Assembly (NCBI GenBank): GCA_963792175.1
Contig: CAWBVG010000043.1
Coordinates: 46,147 to 110,146 of the forward strand
Length of the DNA: 64,000 bases
Direction: 5' to 3'
Source: CAWBVG01 sp963792175
GTDB taxonomy: Bacteria > Acidobacteriota > Vicinamibacteria > Vicinamibacterales > CAVVIG01
Part shown: one piece after another, positions 1 through 8,361 of the stretch
How the letters are laid out: each line of letters opens with the position of its first letter
Position numbering within the stretch: position 1 is the stretch's first letter
Notes under the pieces: model-generated
What the model was told of the DNA's origin: nothing
What the model saw: the letters and a program-made list of their open reading frames with translations, nothing else
Databases searched by the model: none
Made by a program: the position numbers and the translations under genes

Positions 1-333
1 GCGATGCCGAAGGGCAACGCCGAGTTCAACAACGGCCAGCCGATCCAGGGCATGAAGATGACGCACACCTTCACCGCGAAGGAAGTCATGGTGCCGTTCA
101 AGTGCGACGTGCACGGCTGGATGAACGCCTACGTCGGCGTGCTCGATCACCCGTACTTCGCGACGACGGAGAAGGACGGCAAGTTCGAGCTGAAAGACCT
201 GCCGCCGGGCACCTATACGATCGAGGCGTGGCACGAGAAGCTCGGACCGCAGACCGCCACCGTCACGCTGGGCCAGAAAGAAACCAAGGACGTCAACTTC
301 ACGTTCAAAGCGCCAGCGGCGGCCACGAACTAG
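1..333 (+). CDS. Cupredoxin-like protein with carboxypeptidase-regulatory fold (5' truncated)
   Basis: The frame is already open at base 1, so the N-terminus lies outside the window; about 110 codons remain, ending at TAG 331-333. About 34 residues in there is CDVHGWM, the Cys-x2-His-x2-Met spacing of a type-1 copper loop. It is followed by LPPGTYTIEAWHE, typical of the carboxypeptidase-regulatory beta-sandwich. Proteins of this shape are exported and often sit beside cytochrome oxidase genes, which fits ctaA and ctaB just downstream. A role in periplasmic electron transfer or copper handling is inferred. A purely structural beta-sandwich without copper is possible. Confidence 0.7.
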   Translation, partial: AMPKGNAEFNNGQPIQGMKMTHTFTAKEVMVPFKCDVHGWMNAYVGVLDHPYFATTEKDGKFELKDLPPGTYTIEAWHEKLGPQTATVTLGQKETKDVNFTFKAPAAATN

Positions 334-424
334 GCAGGAGGCGGCAGGAAGGGCTGGATAGGCAGGCAGGAGGGTCGACGCGGCCGGCTCCAGCCCGTCC
401 TGCCCATGCCCAGCCCGTCCAGCG
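334..424. repeat. Word foldback, GGCAGGAAGGGC type
   Basis: The whole spacer before ctaA is a degenerate foldback. The left arm (334-373) repeats GGCAGGAGG and GGAAGGGCTGG words. The right arm (388-421) repeats their complements CCAGCCCGTCC and TGCCCATGCCC. The loop is about 14 bases. The same word family recurs at 41740-41877, 49219-49288 and 63634-63795. Confidence 0.75.
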
Positions 425-430
425 CGCGAG

Positions 431-1435
431 ATGCTTCACAAGTTCTCGCGTTACGTCGCCGCCAGCACCGTCCTGCTGATCCTCGCCGGTAGTTTCGTCA
501 CCAGCACCGATTCGGGCCTGTCCGTCCCCGACTGGCCGACCACGTATGGCTGGAACATGTTCACGTTCCCGCCCTCGAAGTGGGTCGGCGGCATCTTCTA
601 CGAACACGGCCACCGGCTCATCGCCAGCACGGTCGGCTTTCTGACGATCATCCTTGCCGCGTGGATCTGGTTCGCGGACTCGCGGCGATGGCTGCGCTGG
701 TTCGGCGTGGGCGCCCTCGCGTCGGTCGTGGCGCAGGGGATCCTCGGCGGACTGACCGTGATTTACCTCCTGCCCGCGGCGGTATCAACCGCACACGCCG
801 GCCTGGCCGAGATCTTTTTCTGCATGACCGTGGCGATCGCGCTCTTCACGTCGCCCGGCTGGATCGAGGGCTACGGCGACACCGGTGTGGAGGATGGCAC
901 GCTCCGGCGCGCCGCCACGACGTCGACCGTCGTCATCTTCACGCAGATTCTCGTCGGCGCCGCGATGCGGCACACCGGCGCCGGCCTGGCGATTCCTGAC
1001 TTCCCGTGGATGTTCGGCCACGTCATCCCGGATCACTGGAGCGCCGCGATCGCGGTCCACTTCGCGCACCGCCTCGGCGCGCTGATCGTCATCGCGATGG
1101 TATTCGCGACATCGCTGTACGTGTGGCGGCGGCACCAGGACCGACCCGAGCTGGCGCGGCCGGCGACGCTCATCATGTTTCTCGTCATCATCCAGGTGAC
1201 GCTCGGGGCGCTGACGGTGATCAGCCGCCGCGACCCGCTGGTCAACAGCCTGCACGTGGTGGTCGGCGCACTGGTGTTGACGACGTCGCTGCTGCTGACA
1301 CTGAGATCCTGGCGCGTGCGATTCGCCGCTGACAGACGGGAACCGCAGCGCTCACTGAGTACGCACAGCGACGAACGCATGGCCTCCGCGGCCTCCGCGC
1401 GCCCGGCGGTTAAACGTGGCGAGGCGCGCGCATGA
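431..1435 (+). CDS. ctaA: Haem A synthase (COX15/CtaA family)
   Basis: This 334-residue polytopic membrane protein oxidises the haem O methyl group to the formyl of haem A, the cofactor of aa3-type oxidases. The expected pairs of haem-ligand histidines are visible: EHGHR near residue 58, TAHAG near 120, HFAHRLG near 210 and SLHVVVGA near 275, each in or beside a hydrophobic helix. The length suits the family. The stop overlaps the ctaB start by four bases (ATGA), so the two are probably translationally coupled. The C-terminal 35 residues are charged and variable. Confidence 0.93.
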   Translation: MLHKFSRYVAASTVLLILAGSFVTSTDSGLSVPDWPTTYGWNMFTFPPSKWVGGIFYEHGHRLIASTVGFLTIILAAWIWFADSRRWLRWFGVGALASVVAQGILGGLTVIYLLPAAVSTAHAGLAEIFFCMTVAIALFTSPGWIEGYGDTGVEDGTLRRAATTSTVVIFTQILVGAAMRHTGAGLAIPDFPWMFGHVIPDHWSAAIAVHFAHRLGALIVIAMVFATSLYVWRRHQDRPELARPATLIMFLVIIQVTLGALTVISRRDPLVNSLHVVVGALVLTTSLLLTLRSWRVRFAADRREPQRSLSTHSDERMASAASARPAVKRGEARA

Positions 1436-2319
1436 AGGACGTCGTCTCAGCCCCGCTGGCGATCGAACGCCGTTCCGGCAGCCTGGTGGCGGACTACATC
1501 CAGCTGGCCAAGCCGCGGCTGAACCTGTTGGTGGTGGCGACCAGCGCGGCGGGGTATTACCTTGGCGGACCACCATCGACCGACCTGGGGCTGATGGCGC
1601 AGGCGGTGGCGGGGACGGCGCTGGTCGCGGGCGGCGCGGCGGTGCTGAATCAACTCTACGAGCGCGACACCGACGCGTTGATGCGGCGAACGCGGCTTCG
1701 ACCGCTGCCGGACGGCCGCGTGTCGCCCGCCGATGCGCGCCTCTTCGGGCTGGGACTGACGATTGCCGGCCTGTTGCTGCTCGCCGCGCGGGCCAACCTG
1801 CTGGCGGCAGTGCTCGCCTTCGCGACGGTCTTCATCTACCTGATCATTTACACACCGATGAAGCTGCTCACGCCCGCATCGACGCTCGTCGGCGCCGTGC
1901 CTGGCGCGCTGCCCGCGCTCATCGGCTGGACCGCGTCGCACGGGAGTGTCGGAGCGGGCGGCCTGACGTTGTTCGCCATCGTGTTCCTCTGGCAGATCCC
2001 GCATTTCATGGCGATCGCCTGGCTGTATCGCGACGACTACCGCAAGGCTGGCTTCCCGATGCTGTCGGTCATCGATCCGAGCGGCGTGCGATCCGGACAT
2101 CAGGCGGCGCTGTTCGCCGCGATGCTCGTCCCGATCACTCTCGTCGCGAGCACGTCGGCCGTGTCGTTTTCGGTGATCCTTGCGCTCGGCCTGGCTCAGT
2201 TCGCCCTCGCTCTACGGTTTGCGATGGCGCGCGGCGACGGCTCGGCACGCGCGCTGTTCGTCGGATCGATCACCTATCTGCCTCTCCTGTGGACGGTGAT
2301 GATTCTCGGTAAACGCTGA
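1432..2319 (+). CDS. ctaB: Protohaem IX farnesyltransferase (haem O synthase)
   Basis: This 295-residue UbiA-superfamily prenyltransferase attaches a farnesyl group to haem B, giving haem O, the substrate of CtaA. The Mg-diphosphate-binding signature NQLYERDTDALMRRT followed by RPLP lies near residues 73-95. A second conserved loop, FLWQIPHFMAIAW with YRDDY, lies near residues 184-203. The hydrophobic profile fits about nine helices. It overlaps ctaA by four bases. Gene order ctaA-ctaB-DUF420 is that of an oxidase assembly operon. Confidence 0.95.
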   Translation: MKDVVSAPLAIERRSGSLVADYIQLAKPRLNLLVVATSAAGYYLGGPPSTDLGLMAQAVAGTALVAGGAAVLNQLYERDTDALMRRTRLRPLPDGRVSPADARLFGLGLTIAGLLLLAARANLLAAVLAFATVFIYLIIYTPMKLLTPASTLVGAVPGALPALIGWTASHGSVGAGGLTLFAIVFLWQIPHFMAIAWLYRDDYRKAGFPMLSVIDPSGVRSGHQAALFAAMLVPITLVASTSAVSFSVILALGLAQFALALRFAMARGDGSARALFVGSITYLPLLWTVMILGKR

Positions 2320-2394
2320 TAGCTATCAGCTCTCAGCTTCAGCTGACGACGACTGCAGACGCTGAGAGCTGATAGCCGAGAGCTGAAAGCTGTC
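2320..2394. repeat. Word foldback, AGCTATCAGCTCTCAGC type
   Basis: This foldback fills the ctaB-DUF420 spacer. The left arm reads AGCTATCAGCTCTCAGC then TTCAGCTGA; the right arm reads GCTGAGAGCTGATAGC then GAGAGCTGAAAGCTG. The arms are nearly perfect complements around a short loop. It ends at the ATG of the next gene. A transcript would form a stable hairpin, but no T-tract follows, so it is not a standard terminator. Confidence 0.8.
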
Positions 2395-2865
2395 ATGTCC
2401 GTCACCGATCTACCCGCTGTCAACGCGACGCTGAATGCCATCTCCGGCATCCTGCTCCTGATCGCGTACATGCACATCCGCGCCCGCCGCATCCAGCAAC
2501 ATCGCCGGTTCATGATCGCGGCGTTCGCGACCTCGTCGTTGTTCCTGGTGTGTTATCTCGTCTACCACGCGCAGGTGGGGTCCGTGCCGTTTACCCGTCA
2601 GGGATTCGTGCGGCCGCTCTACTTCACGATCCTGATCACGCACGTCACCCTCGCGGCGACCGTCGTGCCGCTGGCGCTCGTCACGCTGTCGCGCGGTCTC
2701 AAGGCGCGATACCCCCAGCATCGGCGAATCGCGCGCTGGACGTTTCCGGTGTGGATGTACGTGTCGGTGACCGGCGTGCTCGTCTACGTTCTTCTGTATC
2801 AACCCACTTGGGATTCTCTGATTGGTGATCGTCGGATGATTGCGGATTGCCCCATTGGTAATTGA
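2395..2865 (+). CDS. DUF420 (CtaM/YozB-like) membrane protein
   Basis: This 156-residue protein has four predicted membrane helices. It shows DUF420 features: VNATLNAISGILLLIAY at the N-terminus, IQQHRRFM near residue 36, VYHAQVG near 57, a helix with ITHVTLA near 81, and HRRIARWTFPVWMYVSVTG near 114. The family (CtaM in firmicutes) is needed to form active haem-copper oxidase, which fits ctaA and ctaB upstream. The last 18 or so residues, after LLYQPTW, are read from the left arm of the next foldback, so the native C-terminus may once have been shorter or different. Confidence 0.85.
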   Translation: MSVTDLPAVNATLNAISGILLLIAYMHIRARRIQQHRRFMIAAFATSSLFLVCYLVYHAQVGSVPFTRQGFVRPLYFTILITHVTLAATVVPLALVTLSRGLKARYPQHRRIARWTFPVWMYVSVTGVLVYVLLYQPTWDSLIGDRRMIADCPIGN

Positions 2866-2948
2866 TTGAAGCGCCCCAATTATGAAATGTAATCCCCAAT
2901 CACCACAATCACCCAATCACTGAATACCCAATCACCAGATAGAATCCT
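2805..2948. repeat. Word foldback, CAATCACC type, invading a gene end
   Basis: The left arm (about 2808-2868) has words such as TGGGATTCTCTGATTGGTGA and TTGGTAATTGATTG and lies inside the 3' end of the DUF420 gene. The right arm (2875-2938) has CCCCAATCACC, CAATCACCCAATCAC and CCCAATCACCAGAT. The same vocabulary recurs at 56655-56802 before hemA. The element ends a few bases before the GTG of the TMEM175-like gene. Confidence 0.78.
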
Positions 2949-2951
2949 CGC

Positions 2952-3659
2952 GTGTCCGCCCCCCGTTCCCAGCATCGCCGCGAGGTCTCCCGTATCGAGG
3001 GCTTCAGCGACGCGGTGTTCGCGTTCGCGGTCACCCTTCTCGTCGTGTCGCTGGAGGTGCCGCACACCTTCACCGAGCTGTGGGCGGCGATGCGGCAGTT
3101 CTTCGCGTTCGCGATCTGCTTCGCACTGCTCTTCCAGGTCTGGTGGCGCCACTTCAATTTTTTCCGCCGCTATGGGCTGGAGGACGTGCCGACGATTGTC
3201 CTGACCGGCATCCTGCTGTTCGTGGTGCTGTTCTACGTCTACCCGCTGAAGTTCGTCTTCACGCTGGTCGTGAACCAGATCATCGGCGTTCCTCCCGCGC
3301 ACGATGAGACCGGCGTAACGGTGCTGCGATCCGCCGACACACCGCGTCTGATGCAGATCTACAGCGGCGGCGTCGTTGCCGTCTTCTCGATGTTCGCGCT
3401 GATGTACGCCAACGCGTTCCGACAGCGCGAGCGGCTCGGGCTGGACGCCCGGCAGCAGCTCGAGGCACGCCTCGCCATCATCGACAATGCGGGCATCGCG
3501 CTCATCGGCGTCGCGTCGATCCTCGTCGCCACTGTCGGCGGGCCGGTGGCGGCGGCCGCCATCGCGGGACCGATGTACTTCCTGATCGGCCCCTTCAAGT
3601 GGGGGCTCGGCTGGTACTCCGCGAACGCCTACAAGCGGCTCGAGGCGACAAAGTTCTAG
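2952..3659 (+). CDS. TMEM175-like potassium channel family protein (DUF1211)
   Basis: This 235-residue membrane protein starts at GTG 2952. Near residue 16 it has EGFSDAVFAFAVTLLVV, matching the FSD motif on the first pore helix of the TMEM175/DUF1211 family, followed by five further hydrophobic helices. Bacterial members are tetrameric K+-permeable channels with six helices per subunit, and the length fits. No neighbour points to a specific role. The family is confident; ion selectivity is not shown by the sequence. Confidence 0.85.
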   Translation: MSAPRSQHRREVSRIEGFSDAVFAFAVTLLVVSLEVPHTFTELWAAMRQFFAFAICFALLFQVWWRHFNFFRRYGLEDVPTIVLTGILLFVVLFYVYPLKFVFTLVVNQIIGVPPAHDETGVTVLRSADTPRLMQIYSGGVVAVFSMFALMYANAFRQRERLGLDARQQLEARLAIIDNAGIALIGVASILVATVGGPVAAAAIAGPMYFLIGPFKWGLGWYSANAYKRLEATKF

Positions 3660-3717
3660 GCCGGTGAGGCACGCGCGATCCGAAACGCGCGGTCCGCCCA
3701 GGCGGCAGGCAACTGGC

Positions 3718-4038
3718 TCAGAAGCTGATGTTGAACGTGCCGTTCATGATGGGCAGCGTCGCACGTCCCTGGTAGAGTTGCTCGCGTCTTTCCACCACAA
3801 AGTCATAGGTTCCGGGATCCAGGTTCGCGATGTAGTATTTTCCGTCGTCTCCGGTCAGCGATCGACCCTTCTCGCGGCCATTCAGGCTGATGATGACCCA
3901 GACGGACCGGGCGGGCTTCCCCGCCGATGTGACCGTTCCCTTGACGAACGTGCGGGTGACCGGTTGCGCGTCCGCCAGTCCGGGGGACACGGCCGCGATC
4001 AACGCTATCGGAACCGTTAGTCGCAACAAATCTTTCAT
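3718..4038 (-). CDS. Small exported carboxypeptidase-regulatory-like protein
   Basis: This 106-residue protein has a signal peptide (residues 1-24, cleavage after ADA) and one beta-sandwich with VKGTVTSAGKPARSVWVII, GDDGKYYIANLDPGTYDF and a final strand. Such domains are usually binding or structural modules without enzyme activity. It lies 33 bases downstream of the next minus-strand gene, which carries the same fold, so the two are probably co-transcribed. The specific function is unknown. Confidence 0.75.
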   Translation of the reverse strand: MKDLLRLTVPIALIAAVSPGLADAQPVTRTFVKGTVTSAGKPARSVWVIISLNGREKGRSLTGDDGKYYIANLDPGTYDFVVERREQLYQGRATLPIMNGTFNISF

Positions 4039-4071
4039 TGCCGTTCCCCTACATCCTGAGCCCGTCTAGAG

Positions 4072-4575
4072 CTAGTGCAGAATGCGGTATTTCACCTTGG
4101 CGCCGATCACTTGCACCTCGCCGCCGGGATCATCAAGCAGTCCCTTCCCACTCCTGCCGTTTGACGAATCCCGGACGACGATGGAGTAGACACCGGACGG
4201 GACGCCCTGAAACGTAAACTTGCCAGCATCATCGGTCGTGGCTGCCAGCAGGTTGTTGCCCTCTGCCAGCAGGTAGACGTCGCATCCCGTCAGTAACCGG
4301 GCCCCGTCGTCGCTTCTGACAGTCCCACTGATGATCAGCGTCTTCTTCGTGTCGAGTCTGGGTTCATCGGAGCCGCTGGTCCCGACGGCGCCGGCCCTTT
4401 CCTTGAAACCTTCGAAGTCTTTCCTGAGCTGCGCCAATTCCTGCTTATCACCGCTGCGGAGCTGCGGGACAATGCCAATGAAGGACACCCCGATCGTCGT
4501 CACCGCCGTGATCACAGCCGTCCCAAGCAGCAATTTCGGGTTTTGCGCGGATGAAGTGGGTCCTTCTTCACTCAT
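4072..4575 (-). CDS. Membrane-anchored protein with C-terminal carboxypeptidase-regulatory-like domain
   Basis: The chosen start, ATG 4575 (MSEEGPTSS), gives 167 residues; a longer open frame to 4731 has no coding character. There is one helix (about residues 20-38, LLLGTAVITAVTTIGVSF), a short charged coil (KQELAQLRKDFEGFKERA), and a beta-sandwich from residue 77 with ISGTVRSDDG and FTFQGVPSGVYSIVV. This topology places a sensing or binding module outside the membrane. It pairs with the downstream small exported protein. The function is not recognised. Confidence 0.65.
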   Translation of the reverse strand: MSEEGPTSSAQNPKLLLGTAVITAVTTIGVSFIGIVPQLRSGDKQELAQLRKDFEGFKERAGAVGTSGSDEPRLDTKKTLIISGTVRSDDGARLLTGCDVYLLAEGNNLLAATTDDAGKFTFQGVPSGVYSIVVRDSSNGRSGKGLLDDPGGEVQVIGAKVKYRILH

Positions 4576-4838
4576 CGCCGTTGTCCTCGTCAGAGGAAAA
4601 GTGCCACGAACAGTCAGTGACGGTCGTTGCCAAAGGAGTGCCAGGCCGAGCGGTGTCCGTCGGTGCTCGGCAGCGTAACAACTGGCGTTTTTACCAGCAG
4701 TGACATTCCTCGCCGAGGGCCGATTCGGCACAGCCGGTGCGAGTTCAGATCGAGAGCTTCGGGTACATCAGGCAGATCGGCGACGAGAACATCGAAGCCA
4801 TCGACTTCGACGCGGAATGCGATGTGGTCGCGCTGCTC

Positions 4839-7276
4839 TTAGTACAGCAGATACTTCGCGCGTGTGAGGCGCCACTTCCCTTCGTCTGCCGCCCATGCCG
4901 CGGCAATCGTGGCGGGATCGACGCCGGCGCGGACCTTCTCGAGCATCGCCTTCGACCCGAACAGGTACGCGGCATCGTCCAGCTTGAACTGATCGCCGTG
5001 GCGCCTGGTCAGCGCCGCGGCAATCTCGAGGCCGACGCGGACCGGCTTCAACCGATCGCGGTCCGTGACGATCACGAAAATGCCGTGACACGCCTGGCCG
5101 CCGAGCTTCGCGCCGGCCGACGGCGTGAACGTGACCGGATAGAAGCGAATGCCGGGCAGATCCCGCGCGTTGAGCGCGGCCGCCAGCGCAGGGCCGTCGA
5201 TCCACGGCGCCCCGAGCTGCTCGAACGGCGTGTCGGTGCCCCTGCCCACTGAAACGTTCGTCCCTTCGAGCGCGCCAACGCCCGGGTAGACGGTCGCCGC
5301 CACCATGTTTCGCATGTTCGGGGACGGGTTGGCCCACGCCAGGCCGGTGGCGTCGAACCAGTCGTCGCGGCGCCAGTTCTTCATCGGCACGACGGTGAGG
5401 TCCGCGCCGATCGACTTCTCGCTGTTGAACAGCCGCGCCAGCTCGCCGAGCGTCAGGCCATGCCGAATCGGCATCGGCACGTAGCCATTGAATCCGATGG
5501 ACGAGGCATCCTGCATCGGACCCTCGATATCGAAGCCGTCGATCGGATTCGGCCGGTCGAGCACGACCACGCGGATGCGTCGCTTGGCGGCCTCTTCGAG
5601 CACGTACGCGGTCGTGGCGGGATACGTGTAGAAACGGGCGCCGATGTCCTGGAGGTCGACCACGAGCGTGTCGATGCCGGTCAACATCGCGTCGGTCGGC
5701 CGGCGGGTCGCGTCGTAGAGCGAATGAATCGTCAACCCCGTCGTGTCGTCCTTCGACGAAGCGACCCGCTCGTCCAGCTGGCCGCGGATGCCGTGCTCAG
5801 GACTGAAGAGCGACACCAGCGTGACGTCCTTCGCCTTCATCAGCAGATCGATCGTGCTGACGCCCTGCCGTGAGCGCCCGGTCTGGTTCGTGAGCAGACC
5901 GACGCGCCGGCCTCGCAGCGAGGCAAAGCCGTCCGCCTCGAGCACGTCGATTCCGGCGAGGACTGGCGCATGGGGCTGCGACGCCTTCGCGCGCGTCCGC
6001 GCTTCGGCGCGTCCGCCGTCGCTCGCCGAGATGATCGCGGCGGAGGCTGAAAAGCCCCGCGCTACGCCAGCGCGGACGTCTTCAGGCGTCAGCAGCGCCG
6101 CCGCCGCCACGGTCGCCACTCTGCCGCGAAGCGCGTTCACGTCGCCTTTGCCATCCGGGTGGACGCGATTCGACAGGAACACGACGTAGCTGCCGCTCGC
6201 CGGATCGATCCACAACGATGTTCCCGTGAAGCCCGTGTGTCCGAACGATCCGATGGGAAACAGCTCGCCGCGGTTCGTGGAATACGACGAGTCGAGGTCC
6301 CAACCAAGGCCGCGCACATCGCGCATGCCGGCCGGCGTGGATGGCGCGATCATCCGCGCGACCGTGGCGGCCGACAGCACGCGCACGCCGTCGAGACGCC
6401 CACCGCCCAGCAGCATCCGGCAGAATCGCGACAGGTCCGCGGCCGTGCTGAACACGCCGGCGTGCCCGGCCACGCCGTCCATGCGCCGCGCCGTCGGATC
6501 GTGGACGACACCGCGCAGGAACGGCACCTCCGCACCCTTTCGGTCCCGAGCGACGTCGAGGGGCCGCACGGCCAGGCGAGCGTCCGGCACCGTTCCGTCG
6601 GCGCAATCCGCGCGCGCAACGGCTCCGCCGGCAGGAAGCCCGTGTCCTTCATGCCGAGCGGATCGAACACCTGTGTCTTGACGTAGCGATCGAGCCGCTC
6701 GCCGCTGACGCGGCGGACGATATCGCCGAGCAGGAAGAAGTTGATGTCGCTGTAGATGAACCGTTCGCCGGGAGGCGACGCGGGTACTTCTTCCACCGCG
6801 CGCCGAATCGCTTCCTCGGCGCCGGAAAACTCGACCTCGAGCTCGAGATCCGGACGCAGTCCCGACGTATGCGTCAGCAAGTGGCTGATCGTGATGCCGG
6901 CCTTTCCGTACTTGCCGAACTCCGGAATGAACATCGTCACCGGATCGTTCAACCGGATTCGCCCCTCCTCCATCAGCTTCATCACGCTCGTCGTCGTCGC
7001 GACGACCTTGGTGAGCGAGGCGAGGTCGAAGATGGTGTCTTCGGTCATCGCCTCGGCAGCCGGGCCGACGGCGCGCTGACCGAACGCGCGGCGATACACC
7101 ACGGTGTCGCCGCGTCCGACGAGGACGACCGCCCCGGGCAGATCGTGTCTGGCGATGGCGGCTTCGACGAGCGGCGCAATCGGCGAGAATCCCGCGGTGG
7201 ACTCGACTCGCGGCGCCGGCGCCTGCGCCGAGGACACGACCGCTGCGAGCGCGAGCGGCGCGAAACGTGCTTTCAC
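4839..7276 (-). CDS. Serine hydrolase (class C beta-lactamase fold) fused to NamZ/DUF1343 muramidase domain, frameshifted
   Basis: The N-terminal half has a signal peptide and a penicillin-binding/beta-lactamase fold: SLTK (Ser-x-x-Lys nucleophile motif), HLLTHTSGL, YSDIN (Tyr-Ser motif) and later GHTGFTG. The C-terminal half, from about 5990 down to 4839, is DUF1343, seen in VGLLTNQTG, LFSPEHG, VVLDRPNP and YPGVGALEGTNVS, the signature of exo-beta-N-acetylmuramidase NamZ. The fusion suggests peptidoglycan recycling or remodelling in the periplasm. A one-base frameshift lies near 6590: the first frame reads well to RIAPTE, the second from GTVPDARLAV. The start is GTG 7276, or TTG 7285. Confidence 0.8.
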
Positions 7277-7283
7277 TCGATTC

Positions 7284-7289
7284 AATATA
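7284..7289 (-). promoter_or_regulatory. Putative -10 box for a leaderless start
   Basis: On the minus strand TATATT ends eight bases before the GTG at 7276, so transcription would begin at or next to the start codon. There is no Shine-Dalgarno sequence before this GTG. No clear -35 is visible. Confidence 0.4.
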
Positions 7290-7293
7290 TACT
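7288..7293 (+). promoter_or_regulatory. Putative -10 box and RBS of the TPR gene
   Basis: TATACT lies 24 bases before ATG 7317. AGGGGG at 7303-7308 then serves as a ribosome-binding site at normal spacing. The box overlaps the minus-strand box, making a compact divergent promoter. Confidence 0.4.
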
Positions 7294-7316
7294 GGTTTTT
7301 TTAGGGGGTTTCGAGC

Positions 7317-8270
7317 ATGCGTCAGGGTCTTCATCTAGTTCGAGGCGTGCTGGTTGCGGCCTGTCTGGCAGCGTTGGCCGGCAGCGCCTTCGCCCAAACC
7401 GGCCGCGTCGGCGGCATCGTGAAAGACGAAGCCAGTCAGCCGATCAAGGGCGCGACGGTCACCGCCGAAAATCCGGGCGCGTCGCCGAGCAGCTTCACCG
7501 CGACGACCGACGACAAAGGGCGGTTCTCGATCATCGGACTGAAGACCGGTCCCTGGACGTTCACCGCGCAGGCGCCGGGCTTTGCGCCCGAGACGGGCCG
7601 CCTGCAGGTCGCGACAATCGGTGCGCCGAATCCGCCGCTCACGTTCACGCTGAAGAAGGGCGGCGGAGCTGCCGCGGGCGGCGGTGCGCTCGGCGGTATG
7701 GCCGCGAAGGATCTGCAGGCCGACCTCGCGGCGGCTGACGCCCTCTTCAACGGTCAGAAGTGGGACGAATCGATCGCCGCCTATCGCGGCATCATGGCCA
7801 AGGCGCCGTCGCTCAGCGTCATCAACCTCCAGATCGCCGCCGCGTACCGGAACAAGAAGGATTACGACAACGCGATCGCCGCCTACAACGAGCTGCTGAA
7901 AGCCGACCCGAAAAACGAGAAGGCGATCGTCGGCGTCGGTATGACGAATCTCGAAAAGGGCGATTTGAAAGCCGCCGAGGACACGCTGACCAAGGCCGCC
8001 GAAGGCACGAGCCCGACGCGCGAAGTGTTCTACAACCTGGGCGAGGTGAAGTTCGCCAAGGGACAGGCGGACGATGCGGCGAAGTGGTACCAGAAGGCGG
8101 TCGATGCCGATGCCACGTGGGGCAAACCTCTTCTGAAGCTGGCGTTCGTGGCGCTCAACAAAGGCGACAACGCCGGGGCGCTCAAGTTGTCGGAAAAAGT
8201 CGTGGCGGTCGATCCGACGTCGCCCGAGGCGGCGGCCGCAAAGCAGCTCATTGACCAGCTGAAGAAATAG
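7317..8270 (+). CDS. Exported carboxypeptidase-regulatory-like/TPR protein
   Basis: This 317-residue protein has a signal peptide (cleavage after SAFA near residue 26) and a beta-sandwich at about 32-105 (VGGIVKDEASQPIKGATV). A Gly/Ala linker follows, then tetratricopeptide repeats at about 130-310, with helices such as IAAYRGIMAKAP, YDNAIAAYNELLKADP and AAKWYQKAVDAD. It is a likely periplasmic or outer-membrane scaffold. It lies directly upstream of a sulfatase-like/TPR gene on the same strand, separated by a foldback spacer. No enzymatic motif is seen. Confidence 0.85.
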   Translation: MRQGLHLVRGVLVAACLAALAGSAFAQTGRVGGIVKDEASQPIKGATVTAENPGASPSSFTATTDDKGRFSIIGLKTGPWTFTAQAPGFAPETGRLQVATIGAPNPPLTFTLKKGGGAAAGGGALGGMAAKDLQADLAAADALFNGQKWDESIAAYRGIMAKAPSLSVINLQIAAAYRNKKDYDNAIAAYNELLKADPKNEKAIVGVGMTNLEKGDLKAAEDTLTKAAEGTSPTREVFYNLGEVKFAKGQADDAAKWYQKAVDADATWGKPLLKLAFVALNKGDNAGALKLSEKVVAVDPTSPEAAAAKQLIDQLKK

Positions 8271-8273
8271 GGC

Positions 8274-8351
8274 ATAGGGATTTGGGATTGGGGATTAGGC
8301 TGAGCAGCGCGCCGGAACTAATCCCTATTCCCTAAGACCTAATCCCTGTCG
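8274..8351. repeat. Word foldback, GGGATT/AATCCC type
   Basis: The left arm (8277-8300) repeats GGGATTTGGGATTGGGGATT-like words. The right arm (8320-8348) repeats AATCCCTATTCCC and CCTAATCCC. The loop is about 18 unrelated bases. It occupies almost the entire spacer between the TPR gene and the first sulfatase-like gene. Confidence 0.8.
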
Positions 8352-8361
8352 AGCAACACCT

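Noticed and set aside
4576..4838. A gene fragment near 4737-4838 that reads as acidic protein in one plus frame
   Set aside because: It is too short, has no start-stop unit of its own and continues into antisense of the muramidase fusion; I see no supportable feature in this 263-base gap.
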